NCBI GenBank assembly: GCA_035250245.1
Contig: DATFFH010000057.1
Location: 1-64,000, forward strand
DNA length: 64,000 bases
Direction of reading: 5' to 3'
From: Luteimonas_C sp035250245
GTDB lineage: Bacteria > Pseudomonadota > Gammaproteobacteria > Xanthomonadales > Xanthomonadaceae
A program made the position numbers and the translations under genes. The notes beneath the pieces were generated by a model. It made no database searches and was not told where the DNA came from. It saw nothing but the letters and a program-made list of their open reading frames with translations. This document shows, in pieces, positions 51,337 through 59,356 of the stretch (position 1 is its first letter; the number at the start of each line of letters is the position of its first letter).

Positions 51337-51882
51337 TCATGCCCGCACCGAACGCGCGCTGCGCACGTCGGCGCCGAGCGCGTCCTTCATCACTGCGATC
51401 GCGCGCCGGTTGCGTTCTGCGCTCTGCGATGCGACGCAATCGCGCGGCACGATCACCTCGAACTCGTGCATGTGCGCGTCGGCCGCGGTCGCCAGAACGC
51501 AGGAGTCGCCGGCAATGCCGGTCACGACCAATCGTTGCGCGCCCAGGCGTTCCAACAATATCCGCAGCGGGGTGGCGTGGAAGGCCGAGTGCCGCGGCTT
51601 CAGCACGAAATAATCGTCGTGCTCGGGGGCCAGCAGCGCCGCGATCTGCGCGCCCGGCGCGCCTTCGCGGCTGCAGATCGCCACAAGCTGCCTGAAATCG
51701 GATTGCCACTGGGTAAAGTTGTCGTTGATATAGACCGCCGGCACGCCGCGCGGCTTCAACCGCGCCTTGAGCGCGGCGATCCGCCTCGCCGCCGGCAAGG
51801 CGGCGCGCCGCAAGGACGCCGCACCGGCGAAATCGAAGGGATTGATCATGTCGATGATCAGCAGCGCGGATGTCTGCGGCAT
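51337..51882 (-). CDS. Isochorismatase-family cysteine hydrolase
   Basis: A 181-residue member of the isochorismatase/nicotinamidase superfamily. The triad is D11 (LLIIDMINPF), K95 (VLKPRHSAF) and C128 (TGIAGDSCVLATA); the cis-peptide GIAGDSC turn is typical. Substrate is not determined. It is divergent from the DUF3182 gene with 99 bases between. Confidence 0.9.
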   Translation of the reverse strand: MPQTSALLIIDMINPFDFAGAASLRRAALPAARRIAALKARLKPRGVPAVYINDNFTQWQSDFRQLVAICSREGAPGAQIAALLAPEHDDYFVLKPRHSAFHATPLRILLERLGAQRLVVTGIAGDSCVLATAADAHMHEFEVIVPRDCVASQSAERNRRAIAVMKDALGADVRSARSVRA

Positions 51883-51981
51883 GGCGTCGGTTCCTCTCCA
51901 CCGCCAGCAGAACATCGCACCGGTGGCGGCGGCGTGAACCGCTTCACGGAGGCGTGATCCTCGCTGCACGAGCATGTCCGC

Positions 51982-53103
51982 ATGGAGACGAGCGCGCCCG
52001 GCGACCGTTCGGTGGTGCTGTTGGTGACGGATGCCGACAACGATCCGCACGGCCACGATCACCGAACCCGCATCGCGATGGCCGAGCGCTTGGCTGTGTT
52101 GCGCGGCGAGGCTTATGCCGGCGTGTTCGACCCGTCCGTGGATTACGGCGCCACGCCGTACTTCGTACCCGATTGCACTTTGCCGAGCGAGCAGGCCGCG
52201 ACGCTCGGCATTCGCGACGTGGACGATCTGTTCGGCGGCGTGGTGCCGCACGCTTTCCTCGGCAACAAGACCATCAGCCACCCCGCGATCGGACCGAATG
52301 CGGCGGCGCCTGCGGGATGGTCGGCTCGCCTGGCCGATCGCTTGGGAGATGCGGTATTGCCGGGATATTCGGCGTTCGCATACGAAGACGCCCGCGCAGC
52401 TGGACGACGCTTGTTGGAAGGCGGGCGGGTCCGGGTTAAATCGCCGCTCGGCATCGGCGGCGGTGGTCAGGCGGTCGTGACCAACGCCGACGAATTGGAG
52501 GTGGCTTTGCGCGAAGCGGGCGAATCCGAAATGCCCGAGCACGGTGTGGTGCTCGAGCGCGATCTGTTCGATCCGATCACCTACAGCGTCGGCACCCTGC
52601 GCTTGTGCGGGGCGTGCTTCTCCTATTACGGCACCCAGCTCTTGGTGGAGGATCGTGCCGGAAACGCAGTGTACGGCGGTTCCGAACTCGTGGTCGTGCG
52701 CGGCGGCTTCGATGCCTTGGAAAATCTGGAAGCAACGCAGGCCGCGCTCACGGCCGTGCATTTGGCCGCACGCTACGACGCGGCGGTTTCGGCCGAATTC
52801 CCAGGCTTTTTCGCTTCGCGCCGTAATTACGACGTGGCAGCCGGCGCGGATAGCCAGGGCAGGGAGCATATCGGCGTGCTGGAACAGTCGTGGCGGATCG
52901 GTGGCGCGACACCGGCTGAATTGGCTGCGGTGCGGATGCTGGTCGCCGAACCGGATCTGGATTGGGTGGCGGCCTCCACGCATGAAACACACCGTCCCCA
53001 AGCACCGCCGCCCGGTGCGGATGTGCATTTCCATGATCCGAGCCGCGAAGACGGGCCGGTGCTGAAATATTCGTTGGTGCGCAAGCATGGACATACGGCT
53101 TGA
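51982..53103 (+). CDS. DUF3182 protein, ATP-grasp-like
   Basis: A 373-residue protein of the DUF3182 family. RVRVKSPLGIGGGGQAVVTN (about 149-168) looks like the ATP-grasp lysine plus Gly-rich loop, and HGVVLERDLFDPITYSVGTL like the following nucleotide-binding strand; the C-terminal SWRIGGATPAELAA segment closes the domain. An ATP-dependent ligase activity is therefore plausible but unproven. It overlaps the next hydrolase gene by 17 bases, so the two products probably serve one pathway. Confidence 0.82.
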   Translation: METSAPGDRSVVLLVTDADNDPHGHDHRTRIAMAERLAVLRGEAYAGVFDPSVDYGATPYFVPDCTLPSEQAATLGIRDVDDLFGGVVPHAFLGNKTISHPAIGPNAAAPAGWSARLADRLGDAVLPGYSAFAYEDARAAGRRLLEGGRVRVKSPLGIGGGGQAVVTNADELEVALREAGESEMPEHGVVLERDLFDPITYSVGTLRLCGACFSYYGTQLLVEDRAGNAVYGGSELVVVRGGFDALENLEATQAALTAVHLAARYDAAVSAEFPGFFASRRNYDVAAGADSQGREHIGVLEQSWRIGGATPAELAAVRMLVAEPDLDWVAASTHETHRPQAPPPGADVHFHDPSREDGPVLKYSLVRKHGHTA

Positions 53104-53884
53104 GAAAATCGAGATCGCGGTCGACGACGAACGCATCCGGGGCACGGCGCTGTGGCCGCCGCGGCGTTTGCCGGGCGTGCTGTTCGTGCATGGCTGGGGC
53201 GGCAGCCAGCAGCACGATCTGACCCGGGCGCGCGAAGCGGCGGGCTTGGGTTGCGTCTGCCTGACCTTCGATCTGCGTGGCCACGAGGACACCGCAGCGC
53301 AGTGGGAAACGGTAAGCCGCGAACTGAACCTGCGCGACTTGCTGGCGGCTTACGACCGCCTGGCGGCGCATCCTGCGGTCGATCGTTCCGCGATCGCCGT
53401 GGTCGGCATCAGCTACGGCGGTTATCTCGCCGCGATCCTGACCACGCTGCGTCCCGTGCGCTGGCTGGCGCTGCGCTCGGCCGCGCTATACAAGGACGCG
53501 GATTGGGAATCGCCCAAGCGCAAGTTGAATCTGGATCCGGACCTGCCGGACTACCGCCGGCGCCCGATCGACGCACAGGACAACCGCGCCTTGCGCGCGG
53601 CGGCGGAATTCCGCGGAGATGCATTGCTGGTCGAGGCCGAGCGCGACGTGGTGGTGCCGCACCAGACGACCGAGAACTACCGCAAGGCCTTCGCCCACAC
53701 CCGTTCGTTGACCTCGCGCGTGCTGGCCGATGCGGACCACGCGCTGTCGAGCAAGCAAGCGCAGAAGGACTACACCGGGGTGCTGATCAAGTGGCTGACC
53801 GAAATGATCGTCGGTGCGCGCGAACAGGCGGCCAAGACGCAGGTGGAGGAGAACAAAAAAAGCGAAACCCGTAGCCCGGGTTGA
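53087..53884 (+). CDS. Alpha/beta hydrolase coupled to DUF3182
   Basis: A 265-residue cytoplasmic alpha/beta hydrolase: VLFVHGWGGSQQHDLTRARE, nucleophile serine in VVGISYGGYLAAIL, Asp in EAERDVVVPHQT and His in DADHALSSKQ. No signal peptide. The start lies 17 bases inside DUF3182. The last residues (TRSPG) and the TGA stop are encoded by a GTAGCCCGGG repeat that runs into the gene, so the C-terminus has probably been altered by repeat insertion. Confidence 0.87.
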   Translation: MDIRLEKIEIAVDDERIRGTALWPPRRLPGVLFVHGWGGSQQHDLTRAREAAGLGCVCLTFDLRGHEDTAAQWETVSRELNLRDLLAAYDRLAAHPAVDRSAIAVVGISYGGYLAAILTTLRPVRWLALRSAALYKDADWESPKRKLNLDPDLPDYRRRPIDAQDNRALRAAAEFRGDALLVEAERDVVVPHQTTENYRKAFAHTRSLTSRVLADADHALSSKQAQKDYTGVLIKWLTEMIVGAREQAAKTQVEENKKSETRSPG

Positions 53885-53951
53885 GCGCAGCGATACCCGG
53901 GGGACACGCCGCAACTCGCCCCCGGGTATCGCTGCGCTCAATCCGGGCTAC
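53871..53951. repeat. Inverted GTAGCCCGGGTTGAGCGCAG pair
   Basis: Units at 53871-53901 and 53919-53951. It differs from the 26426 and 46975 copies by TTGAGCGCAGCG for TGGAGCGAAGCG, with the change matched in both arms. The left unit encodes the hydrolase C-terminus and stop; the right ends four bases from the stop of the opposing zinc-protein gene. Confidence 0.9.
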
Positions 53952-53954
53952 GGT

Positions 53955-54188
53955 TCATACGCGGTCGTCGATGCCGACGATGCCGGATTTCTTCGCGCAA
54001 TGCGCGCAGCAGTAGAACTTGCCGGCATGCTCGGCGCCGTGTCCGACGATCGCGCAGCCGCAATGCTCGCAACGCGGAGCGAAGGCGTGGATCGCGCATT
54101 CGAAGGAATCGAAAGTGCCTTCGCGATCGCCTCGCACGATCTTGAAGGCCTTGTCGTAATCGTTGCCGCAAACGTCGCAGGTCGCCAT
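53955..54188 (-). CDS. Small cysteine-rich zinc-binding protein
   Basis: Seventy-seven residues with four cysteine clusters: CDVCGNDYDKAF, the single FDSFECAIH, CEHCGCAIVGHGAEH and FYCCAHCAKKSG. The spacing suggests two treble-clef or LIM-like zinc sites. GAGGAG precedes the ATG. It begins 16 bases after the short-chain dehydrogenase gene and is likely co-expressed. Related small proteins are annotated as metallothionein-like; a role in zinc handling or protein contact is inference. Confidence 0.82.
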   Translation of the reverse strand: MATCDVCGNDYDKAFKIVRGDREGTFDSFECAIHAFAPRCEHCGCAIVGHGAEHAGKFYCCAHCAKKSGIVGIDDRV

Positions 54189-54204
54189 GGGCGTCTCCTC
54201 TTGG

Positions 54205-55209
54205 TCAGCCGCGCGGTCCGCCCATCACCGGCAGGACGATGCCGCTGATGTAGGCAGCGGTGACCGGCGAAGCCAGGAACACATAGGCGGGCGAAATCTC
54301 TTCGGGCTGCGCGGGCCTTCCCATGTCGCTGTCCTGGCCGAATTCGGCGATTTGCTCCGCGGTCTGGTCGGCCGGGTTGAGCGGGGTCCACACCGGCCCC
54401 GGCGCCACCGCGTTCACCCGGATCCCGCGCGGCAGCAGATTGCTGGCGAGCGATTTGGTGAACGCGTGGATCGCACCCTTGGTGGCCGAATAGTCGAGCA
54501 GATGCTTGCTGCCGAAGATGCCGGTCTCCGAGCCGGTGTTGATGATGCTCGCGCCCTTGCCCAGATGCGGCAGCGCGGCGCGGGACATGTGGATGTATCC
54601 GCCGATGTTGGTCTGCAGGGTTTCCTGCAGATGCGCGTCGCTCAGGTCCTCCAGTCTCTCCAGGTGCTGCTGGAAAGCCGCGTTGTTGACCAGGATGTCG
54701 AGCCGCCCGAACGCATCGACGGTTTCGCGCACGGCGCGTTCGCAGAAATCGGGGTCCTTCACGTCGCCGGCGATGACGATGCACCGGCGCCCCTCGTCTT
54801 CTACGCAACGGCGCGTGGTTTCGGCATCCTTTTGCTCGTCCAGATGCAGTACGGCCACGTCCGCGCCTTCGCGCGCGAACAGCACGGCGACGGCGCGACC
54901 GATGCCGGAGTCGCCGCCGGTCACGATCGCGGCCATGCCTTCGAGCTTGCCGCTGCCTTTGTAATCGGGCGCCTGGAAGCGCGGTTGCGGCCGCAAGGCG
55001 TGCTCGTTGCCGGGTTTGGCCAGATGCTGCCGCGGCAAAGGATTCTGCGGCTGGCGGCGCACGCCCGCCTGCACCGCTTTCGCGGATTTTTTCTTGCCCG
55101 CTGACCGTTCCGCGATCGCGTCTGCGCGTTTCTGGATGGCGCGTTGCTTGGAGACGGTGCGCGCCGGCGTGGCGGCACGTTTTGCAGCGGTCTTTTTCTT
55201 AGTGGCCAT
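54205..55209 (-). CDS. Short-chain dehydrogenase with a basic, histone-like N-terminal tail
   Basis: A 334-residue SDR oxidoreductase of the YghA/glucose-dehydrogenase-like group. TGGDSGIG (97-104) is the NAD(P)-binding motif, NNAAF the structural motif, and YSATKG carries the catalytic Tyr-Lys. The first 50 residues are Lys/Ala/Arg-rich (MATKKKTAAKRAATPARTVS), like the tails of bacterial H1-type proteins, which is unusual for an enzyme. Such SDRs accompany general-stress genes in Pseudomonas and Xanthomonas relatives. The zinc-protein gene follows after 16 bases. Confidence 0.9.
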   Translation of the reverse strand: MATKKKTAAKRAATPARTVSKQRAIQKRADAIAERSAGKKKSAKAVQAGVRRQPQNPLPRQHLAKPGNEHALRPQPRFQAPDYKGSGKLEGMAAIVTGGDSGIGRAVAVLFAREGADVAVLHLDEQKDAETTRRCVEDEGRRCIVIAGDVKDPDFCERAVRETVDAFGRLDILVNNAAFQQHLERLEDLSDAHLQETLQTNIGGYIHMSRAALPHLGKGASIINTGSETGIFGSKHLLDYSATKGAIHAFTKSLASNLLPRGIRVNAVAPGPVWTPLNPADQTAEQIAEFGQDSDMGRPAQPEEISPAYVFLASPVTAAYISGIVLPVMGGPRG

Positions 55210-55294
55210 GCTGCTGCCTCGATGCGGCGATACGTACGATCCTAAAAGCGATGGCGTACACGGGGGGTGGAGAAGAGCGGTGACCCGAAAACAG

Positions 55295-55317
55295 GAAGCG
55301 CCCGCGAGGGGCGCTTC
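55295..55317 (-). terminator. Possible terminator for the Q-rich gene
   Basis: Nine-pair stem GAAGCGCCC / GGGCGCTTC with a five-base loop. On the minus strand it is followed by CTGTTTTC, a short T-run. It lies 25 bases after the stop of the small Q-rich gene and before the dehydrogenase gene. Confidence 0.5.
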
Positions 55318-55342
55318 ATGGCGTTAATGCCGGGTGAGGAAG

Positions 55343-55504
55343 CTATTCCTCTTCTTCTTCGTCCGCGTTCTGTTGTTTGCCCGGCTGCTTCTGGTCGTCG
55401 CGGTCGCGTCCTTGCTGCTGCTGCGATGGATCTTGCATCTGGTTCTGCTTGTCCTGCGAAGGGTCCTGCTTCTGACGCGGGTCCTGGTTCTGGTTGTTGC
55501 CCAT
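55343..55504 (-). CDS. Small acidic, Gln/Asp-rich disordered protein
   Basis: Fifty-three residues of low complexity (MGNNQNQDPRQKQDPSQDKQ and onward, with an EEEEE tail). No hydrophobic core, so it should be intrinsically disordered, like small hydrophilic stress or desiccation proteins. AAGGAG lies before the ATG; larger in-frame starts add unrelated sequence. It precedes the SDR gene on the same strand. Function unknown. Confidence 0.6.
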   Translation of the reverse strand: MGNNQNQDPRQKQDPSQDKQNQMQDPSQQQQGRDRDDQKQPGKQQNADEEEEE

Positions 55505-55687
55505 GGTGCGACGCTCCTTGTGGGGGATGCCCGGGCGGATTGCCCGGCGCATGAGCAGCATGTGCCGGGTGCCGTTAGCAAGGCGCGAGAAGGGCGTGAC
55601 GACGGTGCGAGCGAGCGCTCCGCGGATGAATGGTTCAGCGCACCGGCGCGGAGTATGATCCGCGGACCGCAACCCAGGATCCGAATC

Positions 55688-56119
55688 ATGCGCGCCACGG
55701 CCTTACTGGTGCTTTCGTTGTCGCTGGCGGCCGCTTCGGCGTTCGCGGGCGAGTCCAAGTCTTATGGCCAGGCGATGCCGACCGGCGCGTCGGTGCCGAT
55801 CTCGGCCGCCGTTGCCGCGCACGAGCAGTACGCCGGCAAGCCGCAGCGCTACAGCGGCCGCATCGCCGAGGTTTGCCAGAAGGAAGGTTGCTGGTTGGTG
55901 CTGGAAGACGACGGCCACAGCGCGCGGGTGATGATGCGCGATCACAAGTTCGTCGTGCCCAAGGATGCGACAGGCAAGGCCGAAGTTTTTGGCGTGCTCT
56001 CGCGCAAGCAGCTGACGCCGGAGCAGGTGAAGCACATGCAGGAAGAAAGCAAGAACGGGTTGCCGGTGTCCGATGTGGAATACCGCATCGTCGCCGACGG
56101 CGTCGAAATCGCGGGCTGA
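55688..56119 (+). CDS. DUF4920 domain protein, secreted
   Basis: A 143-residue protein with a signal peptide (ALLVLSLSLAAASAFAGES) and an OB-like DUF4920 domain: YAGKPQRYSGRIAEVCQKEG, CWLVLEDDGHSARVMMRDHK. The two cysteines in VCQKEGCW are a family hallmark and could bind metal or form a disulfide. Function unknown. The next lipoprotein gene starts 30 bases on, so this begins a small operon. Confidence 0.85.
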   Translation: MRATALLVLSLSLAAASAFAGESKSYGQAMPTGASVPISAAVAAHEQYAGKPQRYSGRIAEVCQKEGCWLVLEDDGHSARVMMRDHKFVVPKDATGKAEVFGVLSRKQLTPEQVKHMQEESKNGLPVSDVEYRIVADGVEIAG

Positions 56120-56149
56120 GCTTCTCGTGCAACTGCCGGAGGGCATGCG

Positions 56150-56746
56150 ATGAACAAGCTGCTATGCGCGGCGGTCGCCGCGGTGCTGTTGTCGGCCTGC
56201 GACAAGCCGCCGCCTGCGGCCGCCACGGATGCGCAGACGCCCGCAGAAACACCCGCCGAGACGGCGAGCGCGCCGGCAGCGACCGAGCCGGTGCCTGAGG
56301 AAACGGCATCGTCCGAATCCGCCGCGCAAACGGAACAAGCGCCCGCGTCCGACCCCGCCGCCGACAAGGCGACCGACGACGCCATCGACAAGCTGTTGGG
56401 CGATCACGCGCGCTATCGCGACGCGATCGACCGATTCCAGAAAGCCGTCGCCGCCAAGGATGCCGCGGGCGTCGCGGCGCTGGTCGCGTATCCGTTCGAA
56501 GCGACGATCGACGGCAAGACGGTCAAGATCAAGGATGCCGCCGGCTTCGTCGCGCAGTACGACAAGATCGTGACGCCGCCGATCGCCGACGCCATCGTCG
56601 CGCAGAAGTACTCGGCTCTGTTCGTCAACGCGCAGGGCGTCATGTTCGGCAGCGGCGAGGCATGGGTGAACGGCATCTGCAAGGACAATGCGTGCAAGAA
56701 TTTCGACGTGAAAGTGATCCGCATACAGCCGGCCGGCGAAAAATAG
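56150..56746 (+). CDS. Lipoprotein with a conserved C-terminal domain
   Basis: A 198-residue lipoprotein (MNKLLCAAVAAVLLSAC). Residues 20-70 are Ala/Pro/Glu/Thr-rich and probably a flexible spacer. The C-terminal part (about 75-198) has DRFQKAVAAKDAAGVAALVA followed by FEATIDGKTVKIKDAAGFVA and GSGEAWVNGICKDNACKNFD, a pattern seen in NTF2-like secreted domains. Function unknown. Confidence 0.75.
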   Translation: MNKLLCAAVAAVLLSACDKPPPAAATDAQTPAETPAETASAPAATEPVPEETASSESAAQTEQAPASDPAADKATDDAIDKLLGDHARYRDAIDRFQKAVAAKDAAGVAALVAYPFEATIDGKTVKIKDAAGFVAQYDKIVTPPIADAIVAQKYSALFVNAQGVMFGSGEAWVNGICKDNACKNFDVKVIRIQPAGEK

Positions 56747-56759
56747 GAGAGGCCTCGAA

Positions 56760-57254
56760 ATGAAGCGCGAATTCGTTCTGCTGACCGCATCCGCTTTCGC
56801 CGCCGCGCTGGCATTGTCGGCATGCCAGAAACAGCCGCAGCCCGATCCGGCAGCCGCACCCGCGGCGCCCGCTTCGGAGCCTGCGCCTGCGGCCACGCCG
56901 GAGCCCGCGCCTGGGGCGCAACCGGTCGAGCCGGCCGCTCCCGCAATGCCGGCTTTCGTCGGCAAGGTCTGGGAAGTGAAGACGTCTTCGGCGGTCGAGC
57001 CCGGCACGCAGTACAGTTTCTTGGCCGACGGCACGCTGGTGATCGCGTCGAAGAACGGCCCGCCCGGTTACGGCAAATGGACTTACGAGAACGGCGCGCT
57101 GACGATGATCGAAGAAGGGATTTCCTATCCCACCGACATCCTCAAGCTGGACGCCGGCACGTTCGAGATCCGCAGCCACAATCCCGGCGAGCCTGTGACC
57201 ATTTCGATGATCTCCGCCCCGAACGCGAGCTTGCCGAGCGCGCCGGGCGGTTGA
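56760..57254 (+). CDS. Lipoprotein with Pro/Ala-rich linker
   Basis: A 164-residue lipoprotein (ASAFAAALALSAC) with a Pro/Ala spacer (20-65) and a small beta-rich domain: GKVWEVKTSSAVEPGTQYSF, GTLVIASKNGPPGYGKWTYE, a lipocalin-like or META-like alternation. It follows the previous lipoprotein gene by 13 bases and shares its architecture. No named family is recognised. Confidence 0.75.
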   Translation: MKREFVLLTASAFAAALALSACQKQPQPDPAAAPAAPASEPAPAATPEPAPGAQPVEPAAPAMPAFVGKVWEVKTSSAVEPGTQYSFLADGTLVIASKNGPPGYGKWTYENGALTMIEEGISYPTDILKLDAGTFEIRSHNPGEPVTISMISAPNASLPSAPGG

Positions 57255-57340
57255 CGATCGCAGCCGCGACGGGTGACAGCTGACACCTGTCGCGGCCTTC
57301 GTCTTGGGCTAGATTCGCGGCAACCACAGGGAGCCGCACC

Positions 57341-57850
57341 ATGGCCGCGATCGCCTTGCCCGCCTTGACGCCGTACTTGGCCACCGCCGCCATCGGCTGG
57401 ATTTATTACCGCCGCATCCGCCGCAGCTTCGGCCGTCAGGTTTGGCAACCCGGGCGCACGGCGTTTCGTCTCTTTTTTCTGGCGTTGGCTGCGAGCGGCT
57501 TAGGTTTCGCCGCGATCTTTCTGCCGCACGTAGGCTGGGGCATCGCCGCCGGCGCCTTGGGCGGCGCGGCGTTAGGCTGGTTCGCCTTGCGCCATACCCA
57601 CGCCGAATTCGTCGAGGGACAAGGCTACTACACGCCCAATCCCTGGATCGGCGGCGCCTTGTCGCTGTTGTTGATCGGACGCTTGGCCTGGCGCTGGAGC
57701 CAAGGCGCTTTCAGCGACGGTGCGATGCAGACCGCTCAGCAGGCCAGTCCGCTGACGATGGCTTTCGCGGCCGCATTGATCGCGTATTTCCTGGCCAATA
57801 ACATCGGGTTGATGCTGCGGATGCGTGCGTTGGCGGCGGAACCTCGCTAA
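57341..57850 (+). CDS. Membrane protein, CcdC/DUF1453-like
   Basis: A 169-residue protein with five hydrophobic segments. YYRRIRRSFGRQVWQPGRTA after the first helix, HAEFVEGQGYYTPNPWIGGA in the middle and the final YFLANNIGLMLRMR resemble the CcdC/DUF1453 layout, in which a GYYxxN/P-WIG loop joins helices. The match is by eye. It follows the lipoprotein pair after 86 bases. Confidence 0.65.
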   Translation: MAAIALPALTPYLATAAIGWIYYRRIRRSFGRQVWQPGRTAFRLFFLALAASGLGFAAIFLPHVGWGIAAGALGGAALGWFALRHTHAEFVEGQGYYTPNPWIGGALSLLLIGRLAWRWSQGAFSDGAMQTAQQASPLTMAFAAALIAYFLANNIGLMLRMRALAAEPR

Positions 57851-57862
57851 CTCCCGGTTTGT

Positions 57863-57977
57863 GTAGGAGCGGCTTTAGCCGCGAGCTTTTGCCCTAGCCG
57901 TCATTCCCGCGAAAAGCGGGAATCCAGCGATTTTGGCTCATGACGGCTGAAAAGCTCGCGGCTAAAGCCGCTCCTAC
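57863..57977. repeat. REP pair with a second repeat family nested between the arms
   Basis: Outer inverted arms are the RAYT-type REP GTAGGAGCGGCTTTAGCCGC (57863-57890, inverse 57949-57977). Between them lies a unit of another family, GTCATTCCCGCGAAAAGCGG (from 57899) with AATCCAGCG and a closing CATGACGGC, the same class as 8224-8312. One repeat has apparently landed inside the other. Confidence 0.88.
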
Positions 57978-58081
57978 AAAACAAAAAACGGCGTACATGG
58001 AACGCCGCATTGCGCAGACGCGCTTGAACGTTCCGTATCCGCCCTCAAATACCGCCCATTGCCCTCTGGAACGCCATCCGC

Positions 58082-59179
58082 ATGGAGGCCTCCCCCGATC
58101 CCGTTCTCCGCGCACCGGCGCGCCGTCCGCTCCTGGCCTTCGCCGCGGGCTGGGCCCTGCTGGCCGCAAGCGCTTTCGTCCAGGCCGCGCCGCGCGCCTG
58201 CACCGAGGCTTCGAGCGTTTCCGAGCGCTCGCCGCCGGTGATCAACGTGCGCATCGACAACGATTTGTTCGCGCGCCAGGACCAGGGCTACAGCAGCGGC
58301 ATCCTGGTGAGCATGGTCTCGCCGAACCTGAAGGATTACACCGAAGACGATTGCCTGCCTGGATTGGCGCGCTGGATCAACCGCCACCTCGCCAGGATCC
58401 AGCCCTCCGGCTTCGACCAACAGAACATGGTGGTGAAGATCGGGCAGGGCATCTTCACGCCGACCGATCCGGAGCGCCGCGATCTGATTGCCGACGATCG
58501 GCCCTACGCTGGCGCGCTGCTCGCCAGCTTCGGCTACAACGCGCGCAAAGGCGATCGTTTGCGCAGCACCCAACTGGTGTTCGGCATCGTCGGACCTGAT
58601 GCGTATGCCGAGCAAAGCCAGAATTTCATCCACCGCCTGATCGGTTCCAAGCGCTTCAACGGCTGGGACAACCAGCTGCATAACGAGCCGGTCTTCATGC
58701 TGGTGCACGAGCGCTCGAAACGCTACGCGACCCACACCATCGGCGATCACGGTTTGCAATGGGACGCGATCAACCATTGGGGCGGGGCGATCGGAAATTT
58801 CCAGACCTATGCCAGCGCCGGCACCGAATTGCGGCTCGGTTTTCGTTTGCCGAACGATTTCGGTTCCAGCCCGGTGCGGCCGGCGGGCGACAATACCGCG
58901 CCGAACGAAAGCTACCGGGTGATGCGCGGCTGGACCTGGCATGCCTTCGTTGCGACCGACGCGAAGTGGGTGCTGCACGACATCACTTTGGACGGGAACA
59001 CCTTCCGCGACAGCCATAGCGTGGACAAGAAACCGCTGGTCGGCGAGGCGGCGATCGGCATGGCGGTGACTTACGAGCGCTGGAAGTTCGCCTTCGCCCG
59101 TTATTACCGCACCCGCGAATTCGACGGGCAGCGGTCGCGGCCTTCGTTCGGCAGCTTCACGATCAGCCGGGCGTTTTGA
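58082..59179 (+). CDS. LpxR-family lipid A 3'-O-deacylase-like outer-membrane protein
   Basis: A 365-residue outer-membrane protein of the LpxR/DUF2219 family. After a signal peptide (GWALLAASAFVQA) comes VINVRIDNDLFARQDQGYSS with the N-D pair and the Ser/Thr position of the LpxR active site, then FGIVGPDAYAEQSQNFIHRL with the catalytic His. The chain ends GSFTISRAF, a C-terminal Phe sorting signal. LpxR removes the 3'-acyloxyacyl group of lipid A; activity here is inferred from these residues. Confidence 0.88.
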   Translation: MEASPDPVLRAPARRPLLAFAAGWALLAASAFVQAAPRACTEASSVSERSPPVINVRIDNDLFARQDQGYSSGILVSMVSPNLKDYTEDDCLPGLARWINRHLARIQPSGFDQQNMVVKIGQGIFTPTDPERRDLIADDRPYAGALLASFGYNARKGDRLRSTQLVFGIVGPDAYAEQSQNFIHRLIGSKRFNGWDNQLHNEPVFMLVHERSKRYATHTIGDHGLQWDAINHWGGAIGNFQTYASAGTELRLGFRLPNDFGSSPVRPAGDNTAPNESYRVMRGWTWHAFVATDAKWVLHDITLDGNTFRDSHSVDKKPLVGEAAIGMAVTYERWKFAFARYYRTREFDGQRSRPSFGSFTISRAF

Positions 59180-59212
59180 GGTCTCGTAGAGACTTCAGGA
59201 TGATGCGTTCTT

Positions 59213-59276
59213 GTGGGAGGGGCTTCAGCCCCGACAGCACGATCGTTGCGACAGTCGGGGCTGAAGCCCCTCCCAC
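59213..59276. repeat. Inverted GTGGGAGGGGCTTCAGCCCC pair
   Basis: Arms at 59213-59235 and 59254-59276, exact inverse over 23 bases, 18 bases apart. Same class as the single unit at 1493. It separates the deacylase from the transglycosylase gene. Confidence 0.92.
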
Positions 59277-59356
59277 AAGAGCGAAGGCATAAAGTGCTGG
59301 ACTTCGCTCGGCCCGGTTGCGCTTATTCACTCGCGGATCATTACAATCCGGCCGCC

